From: CAVRQM01 sp963756975
GTDB lineage: Bacteria > Pseudomonadota > Alphaproteobacteria > Acetobacterales > Acetobacteraceae
Assembly (NCBI GenBank): GCA_963756975.1
Contig: CAVWPS010000002.1
Span: 1,612,001-1,676,000, forward strand
DNA length: 64,000 nucleotides
Direction of reading: 5' to 3'
Shown: positions 54,452 through 64,000 of the stretch, one piece after another
Layout of the letters: every line of letters begins with the position of its first letter
Position numbering within the stretch: the first letter of the stretch is position 1
Program-made: the position numbers and the translations under genes
Notes under the pieces: model-generated
What the model was told of the DNA's origin: nothing
The model's database searches: none
What the model saw: the letters and a program-made list of their open reading frames with translations, nothing else

Positions 54452-55314
54452 GCCAAGCCGTCGCCGTCGGCGAACGCCCCGTGGCCGAGCGTCAAGCGCG
54501 TCGCCGCACCGGCCCGGGCTGGGCGCGGCGGGTGTTGCCGATCCTGTATTTCGCGCTGTTGCTGCTGCCGATCTACTGGCTGCTCAACATGTCGGTCCGC
54601 TCGACCGACGACATCCTGAGCCACCTCGAAATCGTGCCGCGTCACGTCACGTTCGAAAACTACCTGCACATCTTCCGCGACCCGACCTGGTACATCACCT
54701 ACTGGCACTCGTTCGAGTTCGTGTTCCTGAACGTCGTGATCTCGGTCGGCGTCGCGCTGCCGGCCGCGTACGCGTTCTCGCGCTACCGGTTCCTCGGCGA
54801 CAAGCAGCTGTTCTTCTGGCTGCTCACCAACCGCATGGCGCCGCCGGCGGTGTTCCTGCTGCCGTTCATGGAATTCTACCAGACGATCGGCCTGTTCGAC
54901 ACGCCGTGGGCGGTGGCGCTCGCGCACTGCCTGTTCAACGTGCCGCTCGCGGTCTGGATTCTCGAGGGCTTCATGTCCGGCGTGCCGCGTGAGCTCGACG
55001 AGACGGCGGCGCTGGACGGCTACGGGTTCTGGCGCTTCTTCATCCTGGTGTTCCTGCCGCTGATCCGGGCGGGCGTCGGTGTCACCGCGTTCTTCTGCTT
55101 CATGTTCAGCTGGGTCGAGTTGCTGCTGGCGAGCAACCTGACCGCGACGGCGGCGAAACCGATCGTGTCGATCATGACACGGACGGAGAGTGCGACGGGA
55201 ATGGATTTCGGCCTGCTCGCGGCCGCCGCCGTGCTGACGATCATCCCGGGCGCGATCGTCATCTGGTTCATCCGCAACTACATCGCCAAAGGCTTCGCGT
55301 TGGGGCGCGTCTGA
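54448..55314 (+). CDS. glpQ: ABC permease 2 (GlpQ-like)
   Basis: 288-residue permease of the MalG/UgpE type, six membrane segments. EAA loop LDETAALDGYGFWRFFILVF. GTG start at 54448 overlapping the previous stop (GTGA). Confidence 0.88.
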   Translation: MSQAVAVGERPVAERQARRRTGPGWARRVLPILYFALLLLPIYWLLNMSVRSTDDILSHLEIVPRHVTFENYLHIFRDPTWYITYWHSFEFVFLNVVISVGVALPAAYAFSRYRFLGDKQLFFWLLTNRMAPPAVFLLPFMEFYQTIGLFDTPWAVALAHCLFNVPLAVWILEGFMSGVPRELDETAALDGYGFWRFFILVFLPLIRAGVGVTAFFCFMFSWVELLLASNLTATAAKPIVSIMTRTESATGMDFGLLAAAAVLTIIPGAIVIWFIRNYIAKGFALGRV

Positions 55315-55586
55315 TGGAATGGATGGCGTGGACGGTGCCGACGGCGGTGTTCTTCATCGTCATCGCGCTCATGCTGGCGGTGATGACGGTGTGGGAGGCA
55401 CGCGCGCCATGCGTGCCGCGCCAGGGCTTTATTCCGCTGGTCACCACGCGCGGCGACCGGCTGTTCATCGGGCTGCTGGTATCGGCATTCGCCAATCTCG
55501 CCTGGGTCGGCTTGACCGACGCGAGCCAATGGTATGCGCTCGGCATCACGATCGTCGTGATAGCGGTGGTCGGCCGTTACGGCTGA
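55314..55586 (+). CDS. glpU: DUF2160 small membrane protein (GlpU-like)
   Basis: 90 residues with two membrane segments (TVPTAVFFIVIALMLAVMTV and a C-terminal one), the conserved REF-like centre (CVPRQGFIPLVTTRGDRLFI) and WVGLTDASQW. Such DUF2160 proteins are encoded in glycerol ABC transporter operons; mechanism unknown. Overlaps glpQ by 1 bp (TGATG). Confidence 0.85.
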   Translation: MEWMAWTVPTAVFFIVIALMLAVMTVWEARAPCVPRQGFIPLVTTRGDRLFIGLLVSAFANLAWVGLTDASQWYALGITIVVIAVVGRYG

Positions 55587-55600
55587 GTCGCGATCGGCGG

Positions 55601-55629
55601 CGAACCGGCAAACTCCCCATGCCGGTTCG
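55601..55629 (+). promoter_or_regulatory. intercistronic hairpin before glpV
   Basis: Perfect 10-bp dyad, CGAACCGGCA (55601-55610) and TGCCGGTTCG (55620-55629), loop 9 nt, in the 85-bp gap between glpU and glpV. No U tract. Position fits an mRNA-stabilising or attenuating hairpin letting the binding protein be made in excess. Confidence 0.5.
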
Positions 55630-55671
55630 GGAGCGACTTCGGGGAGCAAAAAACTGAGGGAGACGCCCATA

Positions 55672-57420
<1,749 letters not shown>

Positions 57421-57433
57421 GTTCGTGACCGAC

Positions 57434-57457
57434 GGCGCGGAGCTTCGGCTCCGCGCC
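57434..57457 (+). terminator. stable hairpin after glpV
   Basis: Perfect 10-bp stem GGCGCGGAGC/GCTCCGCGCC closed by a TTCG tetraloop, 14 nt past the glpV stop. No U tract follows, so it may protect the 3' end or only partly terminate. Confidence 0.5.
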
Positions 57458-57484
57458 AGCTTGCGGAGGGCCAGCTTGCGGAGG
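57455..57484. repeat. duplicated 15-bp element carrying the ribosome-binding site
   Basis: GCCAGCTTGCGGAGG occurs twice head to tail (57455-57469 and 57470-57484). Each copy ends in GGAGG; the second is 5 nt before the ATG at 57490. Confidence 0.8.
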
Positions 57485-57489
57485 GCGCG

Positions 57490-58185
57490 ATGAATATCAG
57501 CCTGCGCTGCGACCCGGCGTTGTCGGGCGTGCTCCCCCGGCCGGTTCCGGCGCGTCAGGCGCTGCCGGACTGGCTGCGGACGATGCCGATGACGGCGCGG
57601 TCCGACATGCACAATTCAGACATCCGGACGGTGAAGCAGTGTCCGCCCTTCGTCGACGCGATGCGAACCGGCTTCACGGTCCTGCTGCCGTGCGACGTGA
57701 CGTACGAGGGCGGCGTGTTCGCCTGGGACTGGCGCTCGCCGGACCCGAGCCTGGACGGGCAGCCGCGCGCGCCGATCAACTTCTTCGCCGCGAGCCAGGT
57801 GTCCGGTGCCCCGTTCGGCACCGAGAACCTGATCAAATTCGTCGGCTTCTGGACCGTGCAACTGCCGCCCGGCTGGTCGCTGCTGGCGACCCATCCGCTC
57901 AATCGCGACGACCTGCCGTTCCGCACCCTGACCGGCATGGTCGACGCGGACACGTTCCATCAGGTCGCGTTGCTGTTCCCGGCACGGTGGCTCGATCCGG
58001 GCGCGCCGTGCCGGCTGCCGCGCGGCACGCCGGTCGCGCAATGCATTCCGGTCCCGCGCGAGCCGCTGAACCTCGAATTCGGCGTGATCGACGGTGAGCG
58101 TGCCACGGCGTTTGGCGACATCGGCGGGGCGATCCTGGCCGGTCCCGGCGTCTATCGCGAGCGGTTCCGTGCGCGCGACCGCTAG
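57490..58185 (+). CDS. DUF6065-like protein of unknown function
   Basis: 231 residues, no signal peptide or membrane segment. Conserved-looking blocks LPDWLRTMPMT, TVKQCPPFVDAMRTGFTVLL, PCDVTYEGGVFAWDW, FKNL-like FGTENLIKFVGFW and LPPGWSLLATHPLNRDDLPF. These resemble a family of small proteins (DUF6065-like) also seen in phages; assignment is tentative. A ribosome site GGAGG is 5 nt upstream. Confidence 0.6.
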   Translation: MNISLRCDPALSGVLPRPVPARQALPDWLRTMPMTARSDMHNSDIRTVKQCPPFVDAMRTGFTVLLPCDVTYEGGVFAWDWRSPDPSLDGQPRAPINFFAASQVSGAPFGTENLIKFVGFWTVQLPPGWSLLATHPLNRDDLPFRTLTGMVDADTFHQVALLFPARWLDPGAPCRLPRGTPVAQCIPVPREPLNLEFGVIDGERATAFGDIGGAILAGPGVYRERFRARDR

Positions 58186-58531
58186 GCTGTTCGCGCTGGC
58201 GTCGCTGGCGGCGATCGGCACGGCGCGCGCCGACACGCCGCAGGCGCTTCAGGATCTGCCGCCGATGAACCTCGGCCCCATTCCCCGCTTCGCGACGGAC
58301 GCGATCGCGCGGGACAACTGCCTCGGCGACTTCCCGGTCTGGGCCGACGACACGCTCGGCTATTTCTATCCGCCCGGCCACCCGAAATACGGCCGGACCC
58401 CGCACGGCGCGTTCACCTGCCTGAAAGCGGCGAAAAAGGCCGATTACTGGAACATCGACCCGTTCGTCGACGACCCCGAGCGCGGCCGCGAATTCCCGAT
58501 CGACCCGTCGCTGCTGAGCAATGGGGTGTGA
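58169..58531 (+). CDS. small secreted protein of unknown function
   Basis: 120 residues with a signal peptide (VRATARLFALASLAAIGTARADT, cleavage after ARA) from a GTG start overlapping the previous gene by 17 bp. The mature part is polar and Pro/Asp/Tyr-rich with two Cys (NCLGDFPVWADDTLGYFYPP, FTCLKAAKKADYWNIDPF), possibly a disulfide. Stop overlaps the NRAMP start (GTGA). Not recognised. Confidence 0.6.
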   Translation: MRATARLFALASLAAIGTARADTPQALQDLPPMNLGPIPRFATDAIARDNCLGDFPVWADDTLGYFYPPGHPKYGRTPHGAFTCLKAAKKADYWNIDPFVDDPERGREFPIDPSLLSNGV

Positions 58532-59751
58532 CCCTCCAAACCCGTGCGGTGCCGAGGCGGTTCGGCAAGCTGTCCCGCATGGCGGTGTGGGGGCCGGGCC
58601 TGCTGGTGATGCTGGCGGACACCGACGCGGGGAACATCGTCAGCGCGGCGCAGGCCGGGGCGCAGTGGCGATACCGCCTGCTGGCACTGCCGCTGCTGCT
58701 GATCCCGATGCTGTTCGTGGTCCAAGCCTTGTCGGTGCGCCTCGGCCTGTCGTGCGGGCAGGGGTTCGGCGCGCTGATCCGCGGCCGCCTCGGACGCGGC
58801 TGGGCGTGGCTGGCGCTTGCGGCCCTGGCGGTCGCGACGATCGGGTCGCTGGCGACCGAGTTCGACGGGATCGCGGGCGTCGGCGAGCTCTACGGCGCCC
58901 CCCGATGGATCACCGTGTCGCTGGCCGCGATTTGCCTGCTGATCGTCGTGCGCGGCGGCAGCTATGGCAGCTACGGGAGTATCGAGCGGCTCGCGATCGT
59001 CATCGGCCTGTTCGAGCTGGCGTTCTTCGCCGTCGCGTGGGCGGCCCACCCGTCGTCGTCCGACATGGCGCTCGACCTCGGCCGGCAGCGATTCGGCGAA
59101 CCCGGCTACCTGTATCTCGGGGCCGCGCTGATCGGGGCGACGTTCAACCCGTGGATGATCTTCTACCAACCGTCCGCCCTGATCGCCAAGGGGCTCGGGC
59201 CGGCCGATCACCGTCCGGCGCTCTGGGACACCGCGATCGGTGCCGTGCTGACGCAGCTGGTCACGGCGGCGGTGCTGATCGCGACCGCCGCGACGCTCGG
59301 CCGCGCGGCGTCGGGCGGCACCGGCCTGTCCAGCGTCGGCGAGATCAGCCGGGCGCTGACGCCGTTCCTCGGCCATACCGCCGGGCGGCTCGTGTTCGGT
59401 GTCGGCGTGGTCGGGGCGTCGCTGGTGGCGGCCATCGTCTGTTCGCTCGCGCTGTCGTGGGGGATCGCCGACATCGCCGGGCCACGGTTCTGCCGGCCGG
59501 CGCTGCTGGCCGGCATCGTCGGCAGTGCGGTTGTGGTGGTGGCCTCGCGCGACCTGGTCGGGCTGGCGCTCGCGACGCAGGTGCTGAACGCCGTGATGAT
59601 CCCGGTCCTGGTCGGGCTGCTCATCGTGCTGGCGGCACTCGTGCTGCCGCTTCCGATCCGGCTGCGCGGCATGCGGCTCGGCGTGGTGGTCGCGGTCTGC
59701 GCCCTGGTGTCGCTCGCCGGCCTGATCGGGGCATGGGCGGGGTTCGCGTGA
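58528..59751 (+). CDS. NRAMP-related divalent metal transporter
   Basis: 407 residues, about eleven membrane segments. First helix motif DTDAGN keeps the metal-ligand Asp and Asn of the NRAMP DPGN motif. The sixth-helix motif is ATFNPWMIFYQPSALIAKG in place of the canonical MPHN, so the methionine ligand is not at its usual place. The transported ion is therefore uncertain (Mn, Mg or other). GTG start coupled to the preceding gene; stop overlaps terC. Confidence 0.8.
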   Translation: MTLQTRAVPRRFGKLSRMAVWGPGLLVMLADTDAGNIVSAAQAGAQWRYRLLALPLLLIPMLFVVQALSVRLGLSCGQGFGALIRGRLGRGWAWLALAALAVATIGSLATEFDGIAGVGELYGAPRWITVSLAAICLLIVVRGGSYGSYGSIERLAIVIGLFELAFFAVAWAAHPSSSDMALDLGRQRFGEPGYLYLGAALIGATFNPWMIFYQPSALIAKGLGPADHRPALWDTAIGAVLTQLVTAAVLIATAATLGRAASGGTGLSSVGEISRALTPFLGHTAGRLVFGVGVVGASLVAAIVCSLALSWGIADIAGPRFCRPALLAGIVGSAVVVVASRDLVGLALATQVLNAVMIPVLVGLLIVLAALVLPLPIRLRGMRLGVVVAVCALVSLAGLIGAWAGFA

Positions 59752-60440
59752 ACCCGCTCGCGATGGATACCGGGTCGCTGCTGACCTCGATCGGCATCTG
59801 CGTCGAGATCTTCTTCGTCGACCTGCTGCTGAGCGCCGACAACGCGCTGGTCATCGCGCTCGCGTGCCGGGGGCTGCCGGCGGCCGAGGTTCGCCGCGCC
59901 GCCATCGCCGGGACCGCCGGTGCCATCGCGTTGCGGATCGCCATGGCGGCGGTCGTGCTGTTCCTGCTCGGCCTGCCGTTCCTGCGGATCGTCGCGGCGA
60001 TCCTGTTGCTGGTGATCGCGGTGCGGCTGACCGGCGAGTCGGGCGATCCGGAAGCGGCGGCCGCACGGGTCCGGCCGCGCCAGGATTTCGCCGCCGCCGT
60101 GGTCGCGATCGTCGCCGCCGACGCGGTGATGAGCCTCGACAACGTCGTCGCGATCGCGACCATCGCGCAGGGCAGCCTGATCCTGCTCGGCATCGGGCTC
60201 GCGATGAGCGTCCCGATGCTGATCGCGGGGAGTTCGATGATCCACACCCATCTCACGTCCAACCGGATCTGGGTGACGCTCGGCGGCATGTTCCTCGGCT
60301 GGATCGCCGGGCAGATCGGGGTCGCGGACCCCCTGGTCGCCGGCTGGATCGGCACCAGCGCGCCCGCGCTGCCGATCGCGGTGCCGGCCGCCTGCGCGAT
60401 CTTCGTGTTCTGGGAGGGCCGCATCCTTGCCGCACGATGA
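59748..60440 (+). CDS. TerC-family membrane protein (YjbE-like)
   Basis: 230 residues, seven membrane segments. Two ligand motifs: DLLLSADNALVIALA and DAVMSLDNVVAIA, each with the conserved D-N pair. Characterised relatives export manganese, including for metalation of secreted enzymes. GTG at 59748 overlaps the NRAMP stop; an ATG at 59763 is an alternative. Confidence 0.87.
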   Translation: MNPLAMDTGSLLTSIGICVEIFFVDLLLSADNALVIALACRGLPAAEVRRAAIAGTAGAIALRIAMAAVVLFLLGLPFLRIVAAILLLVIAVRLTGESGDPEAAAARVRPRQDFAAAVVAIVAADAVMSLDNVVAIATIAQGSLILLGIGLAMSVPMLIAGSSMIHTHLTSNRIWVTLGGMFLGWIAGQIGVADPLVAGWIGTSAPALPIAVPAACAIFVFWEGRILAAR

Positions 60441-61506
60441 TCTTGCCGGGCTACTACCGCGACAGTGGCTGCAGCCCGCCCGTCTGGAGGCTTGGCTGAC
60501 CCGTCGCCGCCCGAGTGTGGCAGACGCCCCGCCAGTGACCGTCCCGCGTGCAATCGCGCCGCGTGTGGCACGGCCAGCGAGACCCATCCGGAGCGGCCGG
60601 GTCTGGGGCCGCAGTGTCGGAGCCGTCGCCGTTCTGATCCTGGTCGTCTGGGCGGCGAGCGGCTTCTACAAAGTGCAGCCCGACCAGGTCGGCATCGTGC
60701 TGCGGTTCGGCCGGCTGGTCGGGACGACGCTGCCGGGCCTCAACTACCACCTGCCGGCCCCGATCGAGGCGGTGCTGCTGCCGAAGGTGACCGAGGTCAA
60801 CCAGCTGAAAGTCGGCAACGACTACGTGACGCAGATGCTGACCGGCGACGAGAACATCGTCGAGGCGACGGCGGCGGTGTTCTGGCGCGTCCGCGACCCG
60901 GCGAAGTTCCTGTTCAACCTGCAGGATCCGGAGGGGACGGTCCGGGTGATCGGCGAGACGGCGGTGCGGCAGGTGATCGGGCTTAACCCGATCCAGGCCG
61001 GGTTGTCGGATCAGCGCCAGAAGATCGCCGACGACGCGCAGGCGCTGCTGCAACGGCTGCTCGACAGCTACGATTCCGGCATCCTGGTCACGCAGGTGCA
61101 GTTGCAGCGGGTCGACCCGCCGACCGCCGTCATCGACGCGTTCAACGACGTCCAGCGCGCCCGCGCCGACCAGGAGCGCGCCCGCAACGAGGCCGAAGCC
61201 TACGCCCGCGACATCCTGCCCCGCGCACGGGGCGACGCCGACCGGATGAAGGAGGAGGCCGAGGCGTATCGCGCCCAGACGATCAACGCGGCACGGGGCG
61301 ACGCCGACCGCTTCCTGGCGCTGTACGCGACCTACAAGGACGCGAAGACCGTCACCGCGCGACGCATGTATCTGGAGACGATGGAGGAGGTGCTGCGCGC
61401 CACCAACCGCGTCGTCGTCGACCCGTCCGGGCACACGGCGTCGGTGCTGCTGCCCTACCTGCCGCTCGGCAACGCGACCGGCGCCGCGCCGAAGGTGGCG
61501 CCATGA
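60427..61506 (+). CDS. hflK: FtsH protease regulator HflK
   Basis: SPFH-domain membrane protein forming the HflKC cage around FtsH. 359 residues: membrane segment (GAVAVLILVVWAASGFYKVQ, about 65-85), SPFH domain (DQVGIVLRFGRLVGTTLPGL) and C-terminal coiled coil (QRARADQERARNEAEAYARD). Unlike E. coli HflK the N-terminus is Pro/Arg-rich rather than Gly-rich. TTG start at 60427 overlaps terC by 14 bp; later starts are possible. Confidence 0.9.
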   Translation: MPHDDLAGLLPRQWLQPARLEAWLTRRRPSVADAPPVTVPRAIAPRVARPARPIRSGRVWGRSVGAVAVLILVVWAASGFYKVQPDQVGIVLRFGRLVGTTLPGLNYHLPAPIEAVLLPKVTEVNQLKVGNDYVTQMLTGDENIVEATAAVFWRVRDPAKFLFNLQDPEGTVRVIGETAVRQVIGLNPIQAGLSDQRQKIADDAQALLQRLLDSYDSGILVTQVQLQRVDPPTAVIDAFNDVQRARADQERARNEAEAYARDILPRARGDADRMKEEAEAYRAQTINAARGDADRFLALYATYKDAKTVTARRMYLETMEEVLRATNRVVVDPSGHTASVLLPYLPLGNATGAAPKVAP

Positions 61507-62372
61507 CCGCGCGCCTGACGGTGGTCGGGATCGTGGTGCTGGCCTTGCTCGGCTGGATCGCGTCGATGGCGTTCTACACCGTGCAGCAATCGCAGCAGGC
61601 GCTGGTGGTCCGGCTCGGTCAGCCGGTCGGGGCCGAGACCACGCCGGGGCTGAAGACGAAGATGCCGTTCGTGGACAGCGTGGTGTTCTACGAAAAGCGG
61701 TTGCTGCCCCTGCAGCCGGTCGCCGACCAGATCATCCTGGGCGACCAGAAGCGGATCGAGGTCGAGACGTTCTCGCTGTTCCGCATCGCCGACCCGCTAA
61801 AATTCTTCCAGGCGGTCGGCACCGAGGATCAGGCGCGTTCGCAACTGGGCCAGATCGTCAGCACGACGCTGCGCAAGCAACTGGGCAAGGTCGATCTGCC
61901 GGCCCTGCTGACCGGGGAGCGCGCGCGGATCACGACGCGGTTGCGCGACGAGGTGGCCGATGAGGCGCGTCCGCTCGGGATCGAGGTCGTCGACGTGCAG
62001 CTCCGCCGGGTCGATCTGCCGGTCGAGACCAGTCAGGCGATCTACGACCGGATGACGTCCGAACGCGTCCGCGAGGCGAAGGAGGTGCGGGCCCAGGGGT
62101 TCGAGGCGGGGGCGCAAATCCGCTCCAAGGCCGACCGCGAGCGCACGGTCCTGCTGTCGGAGGCGCAGCGCGAGGCGCAGAAATCGCGCGGGCAGGGCGA
62201 CGCGGACGCGAACCGCATCTCGGTCGCGGCCTACGGCCAAGACCCCGAATTCTACGACCTGTACCGGACGCTGCAGCTGTACCGGACGGCACTCGGTCAG
62301 GGCAGCCCGACGATCGTGCTGTCGCCGTCGAGCTCGCTGATGAAATTCTTCGACGCGGGACCGCCGCCATGA
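61503..62372 (+). CDS. hflC: FtsH protease regulator HflC
   Basis: 289 residues. N-terminal membrane anchor (LTVVGIVVLALLGWIASMAF), SPFH domain (VQQSQQALVVRLGQPVGAE), GIEVVDVQLRRVDLP and a C-terminal coiled coil (ERVREAKEVRAQGFEAGAQI). Overlaps hflK by 4 bp. Confidence 0.93.
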   Translation: MTARLTVVGIVVLALLGWIASMAFYTVQQSQQALVVRLGQPVGAETTPGLKTKMPFVDSVVFYEKRLLPLQPVADQIILGDQKRIEVETFSLFRIADPLKFFQAVGTEDQARSQLGQIVSTTLRKQLGKVDLPALLTGERARITTRLRDEVADEARPLGIEVVDVQLRRVDLPVETSQAIYDRMTSERVREAKEVRAQGFEAGAQIRSKADRERTVLLSEAQREAQKSRGQGDADANRISVAAYGQDPEFYDLYRTLQLYRTALGQGSPTIVLSPSSSLMKFFDAGPPP

Positions 62373-63344
62373 GGCGTCTGTTTGTGGCGACACTGTTCTG
62401 CCTGCTGCTCGCCGGACCGGCGGGTGCGGTCGACGTGTCGGAGCTGAGCGATGTCGAGCACGACCCGTGCGTTCTGGCGCTGACGGCCCGCAACACGGCC
62501 GAGCACGTGGACGCGCCCGACAGCGCGCTGGCCGACGCGTGCGAGGGCGCGCACGGAAACGTTTCTGTCGCCTGGGAGCATCTGACCCGGACCTGGCGGC
62601 CGCCCGACATTTCGGGGTCGGGGCCGGGCATGCCGCTCGGGGCCGGCGGCACCTTGCTCGCCGTATTCGCCGTGCTGCTGGCGACGATCGTGCTGCAAAC
62701 CGTGCCGTATGCCGTCGCGACGATCGTGCTCGGACGGGGCAGGGGTGCGCGCTGGACGGCCGAGGCCGTGGGCAACGGTGTCGCGCGCCTTGTGATCGGT
62801 CTGCTGCTGCTGGGACTTTTGGCGCTGCCGGGTGCCCCCGTGATCGCGGCGATCCTCGTCGTCGTGGCCGTGATCGTGCGGGTGCGGCCGAGGCCGCCAT
62901 GGCCCCAATCGCCGTCGGCGCGCCCGTGGGCCGAGATCGTGGCGGGGATCGTCAACGACGCGATCGCGGCATTGCCCGGGTTGCTGGCGGTGGCGCTCGC
63001 GCGCGCGGGGGCTCGCTTGGCTGCTGCTGGCCGGCGTGTTCCTGCCGTTCGTCCTGGCGTTCCCGCCGCTGCTGCGACTGCGCCGCCCGGGGCTGCCGCT
63101 CGGCCTAGCCGCCGCCGTGCTCGCCGGGCTCGCGGGCTGGCTCGGGCTGCGAGACCCGGCGATCGCCGCCGGAACCGTAATCGCCATCGTCGTGGCGTTG
63201 CTGCTCGCGGCCGTCGTTGTCTGGCGGGCCGGGCTCGGCCGCCGCGACCAGCGCGTGGCGCAAATCGGCGGCGCGCAGCCAGATCCGGCCGGGGTTGCCG
63301 GCGGCGAGCTCCTGGGCGATCCGGGCGAAGCCGGCGGGGTTTAG
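62369..63344 (+). CDS. signal-peptide multi-span membrane protein, frameshifted
   Basis: Starts with a signal peptide (LFVATLFCLLLAGPAGAVDV), a soluble Cys-containing part (DPCVLALTARNTAEHVD, ADACEGAHGNVS), then six or so membrane segments. The frame breaks in a G5 run at 63007-63011: ALARAG continues as LAWLLLAGVFLPFVLAFPPLL after removal of one G. The last about 35 residues (GLGRRDQRVAQIGG onward) are antisense to the TPR gene and may not be real. Coupled to hflC by a 4-bp overlap. Family not recognised. Confidence 0.6.
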
Positions 63345-64000
63345 CGCGTAGCTGCGGCCGTAGGCGGCCATGGCGGCGTCCATGTCGCCCGCCGATTGCA
63401 GGCTGCCGCCGAGATCGTGCCAGGTGTCGGCGCGCGAGCCGTCGCGGGACAGCGCATCCCTGAACGCGGCGATGGCCCCGGTGCGGTCGCCCGCCGCCTG
63501 ACGGGCCGTGCCCAAATCGTGGCGAACCGCCGGGTCTGCCGGCAGGAGCGTCGCAGCATGGGCCAGCGCGTCGGCCGCCTCGTCCGCCCGGCCGGATCGC
63601 AGCAGCACTTGCCCGAGCGCATGGGCGAAAAGGCCGTTTTTGGGATGAGCCGCAACCGCCCGGGCCGCCAGCGCCGCGTCGCCCGCCTGCACCAACGCCG
63701 CCGCGTAGGCCCGCGCGATGTTGCCGTCGTCCGGGCGCTGCCGCACCGCTTGGGCGAGGGTTTGGCTCGCGGCGACACAATCACCGGCCGTCAGCAGCAC
63801 CAGCCCGAGTCCGCTCAGGGCGCCGAACAGCGCCGGCTCACGCGCGAGCGCGGCCCGGTAGCTTGCCGCCGCCGCGCCGGTGTCGCCGGTCGCCGCGTGG
63901 ACCCGGCCCATCGCCGCATGATTGGCCGCATCGTCCGGATCGAGCGTTAGCGCCCGGAAGCCGTGCGACCGGGCCTCGTCCGGCCGGCCGGTGTCGGCCA
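63105..64000 (-). CDS. TPR-repeat protein, 5'-partial
   Basis: Tetratricopeptide-repeat protein running off the right edge. The frame stays open to the edge and carries a further repeat (GFRALTLDPDDAANHAAMGR) upstream of the Met codon at 63911. At least six TPR units follow (AAASYRAALAREPALFGALS, ALGQVLLRSGRADEAADALA, VRHDLGTARQAAGDRTGAIA, TWHDLGGSLQSAGDMDAAMA). The C-terminal tail after HALVAAAEPGPP overlaps the convergent membrane gene by about 240 bp and is probably misextended. Confidence 0.7.
   Translation of the reverse strand, partial: ADTGRPDEARSHGFRALTLDPDDAANHAAMGRVHAATGDTGAAAASYRAALAREPALFGALSGLGLVLLTAGDCVAASQTLAQAVRQRPDDGNIARAYAAALVQAGDAALAARAVAAHPKNGLFAHALGQVLLRSGRADEAADALAHAATLLPADPAVRHDLGTARQAAGDRTGAIAAFRDALSRDGSRADTWHDLGGSLQSAGDMDAAMAAYGRSYALNPAGFARIAQELAAGNPGRIWLRAADLRHALVAAAEPGPPDNDGREQQRHDDGDYGSGGDRRVSQPEPAREPGEHGGG

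Noticed and set aside
57434..57457. Strong rho-independent terminator after glpV
   Set aside because: The hairpin is very stable but lacks a U tract, so I list it only as a stable hairpin with uncertain termination.

Overview
The window is very GC-rich, gene-dense chromosomal DNA. It reads as an alphaproteobacterium, most likely Rhodospirillales/Acetobacteraceae. The basis is inference from gene content and order: trpB-trpA-accD-folC, class I lysyl-tRNA synthetase, MucR-type regulator, OlsB-like acyltransferase, rhizobial-type glycerol ABC transporter, and a GroESL promoter with a CIRCE-like operator. I see no prophage, insertion sequence, integrase, CRISPR array or rRNA. One tRNA (Ala, anticodon CGC) is present. 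Most operon junctions are 4-bp ATGA/GTGA overlaps.

Layout: 0-4.4 kb, PhoR-type kinase, two small paralogous lipoproteins, PepN. 4.5-7.7 kb, a DUF606 membrane protein and a convergent DinG-like helicase. 7.8-13.5 kb, class I LysRS abutting an MprF-like membrane protein, then glycogen debranching enzyme GlgX. 13.5-14.6 kb, a TerB-like protein and a glycine-rich stress-type protein. 14.7-19.6 kb, four consecutive GT61 glycosyltransferase paralogues in one overlapping operon. 19.7-22.7 kb (minus strand), two cold-shock proteins, GroEL and GroES. 22.7-28.8 kb, VTT membrane protein, GT2, CtaA, TldD, SGNH hydrolase, zinc-ribbon protein, GNAT. 28.8-34.4 kb (minus strand), methyltransferase, trpB, trpA, accD, folC. 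34.4-45.4 kb, secreted IalB-like protein, RlmN, aldo/keto reductase, GT4, an ELWxxDGT/DUF4214 protein, TusA-like protein, MucR, OlsB-like protein, 2-hydroxyacid dehydrogenase, Lnt. 45.4-51.3 kb, XRE regulator, two membrane proteins, Nth, methyltransferase, PncA, FolD, YggT, tRNA-Ala, 2OG-oxygenase-like protein. 51.4-57.4 kb, a complete glycerol-type ABC importer (two ATPases, two permeases, DUF2160 protein, binding protein). 57.5-64 kb, two unknown proteins, a divergent NRAMP transporter, TerC, HflK, HflC, a membrane protein, and a TPR protein running off the right edge.

At least eight genes, including the normally essential accD, are interrupted by single-base indels, nine in total and nearly all apparent +1 insertions. 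The flanking protein sequence stays conserved. I read these as consensus sequencing errors rather than gene decay, and annotate the genes across the shifts.

The most distinctive items are the GT61 quartet, the LysRS/MprF-like pair with a shortened synthase domain, the glycerol transporter whose two ATPases carry complementary defects, and the NRAMP-TerC-HflKC run.
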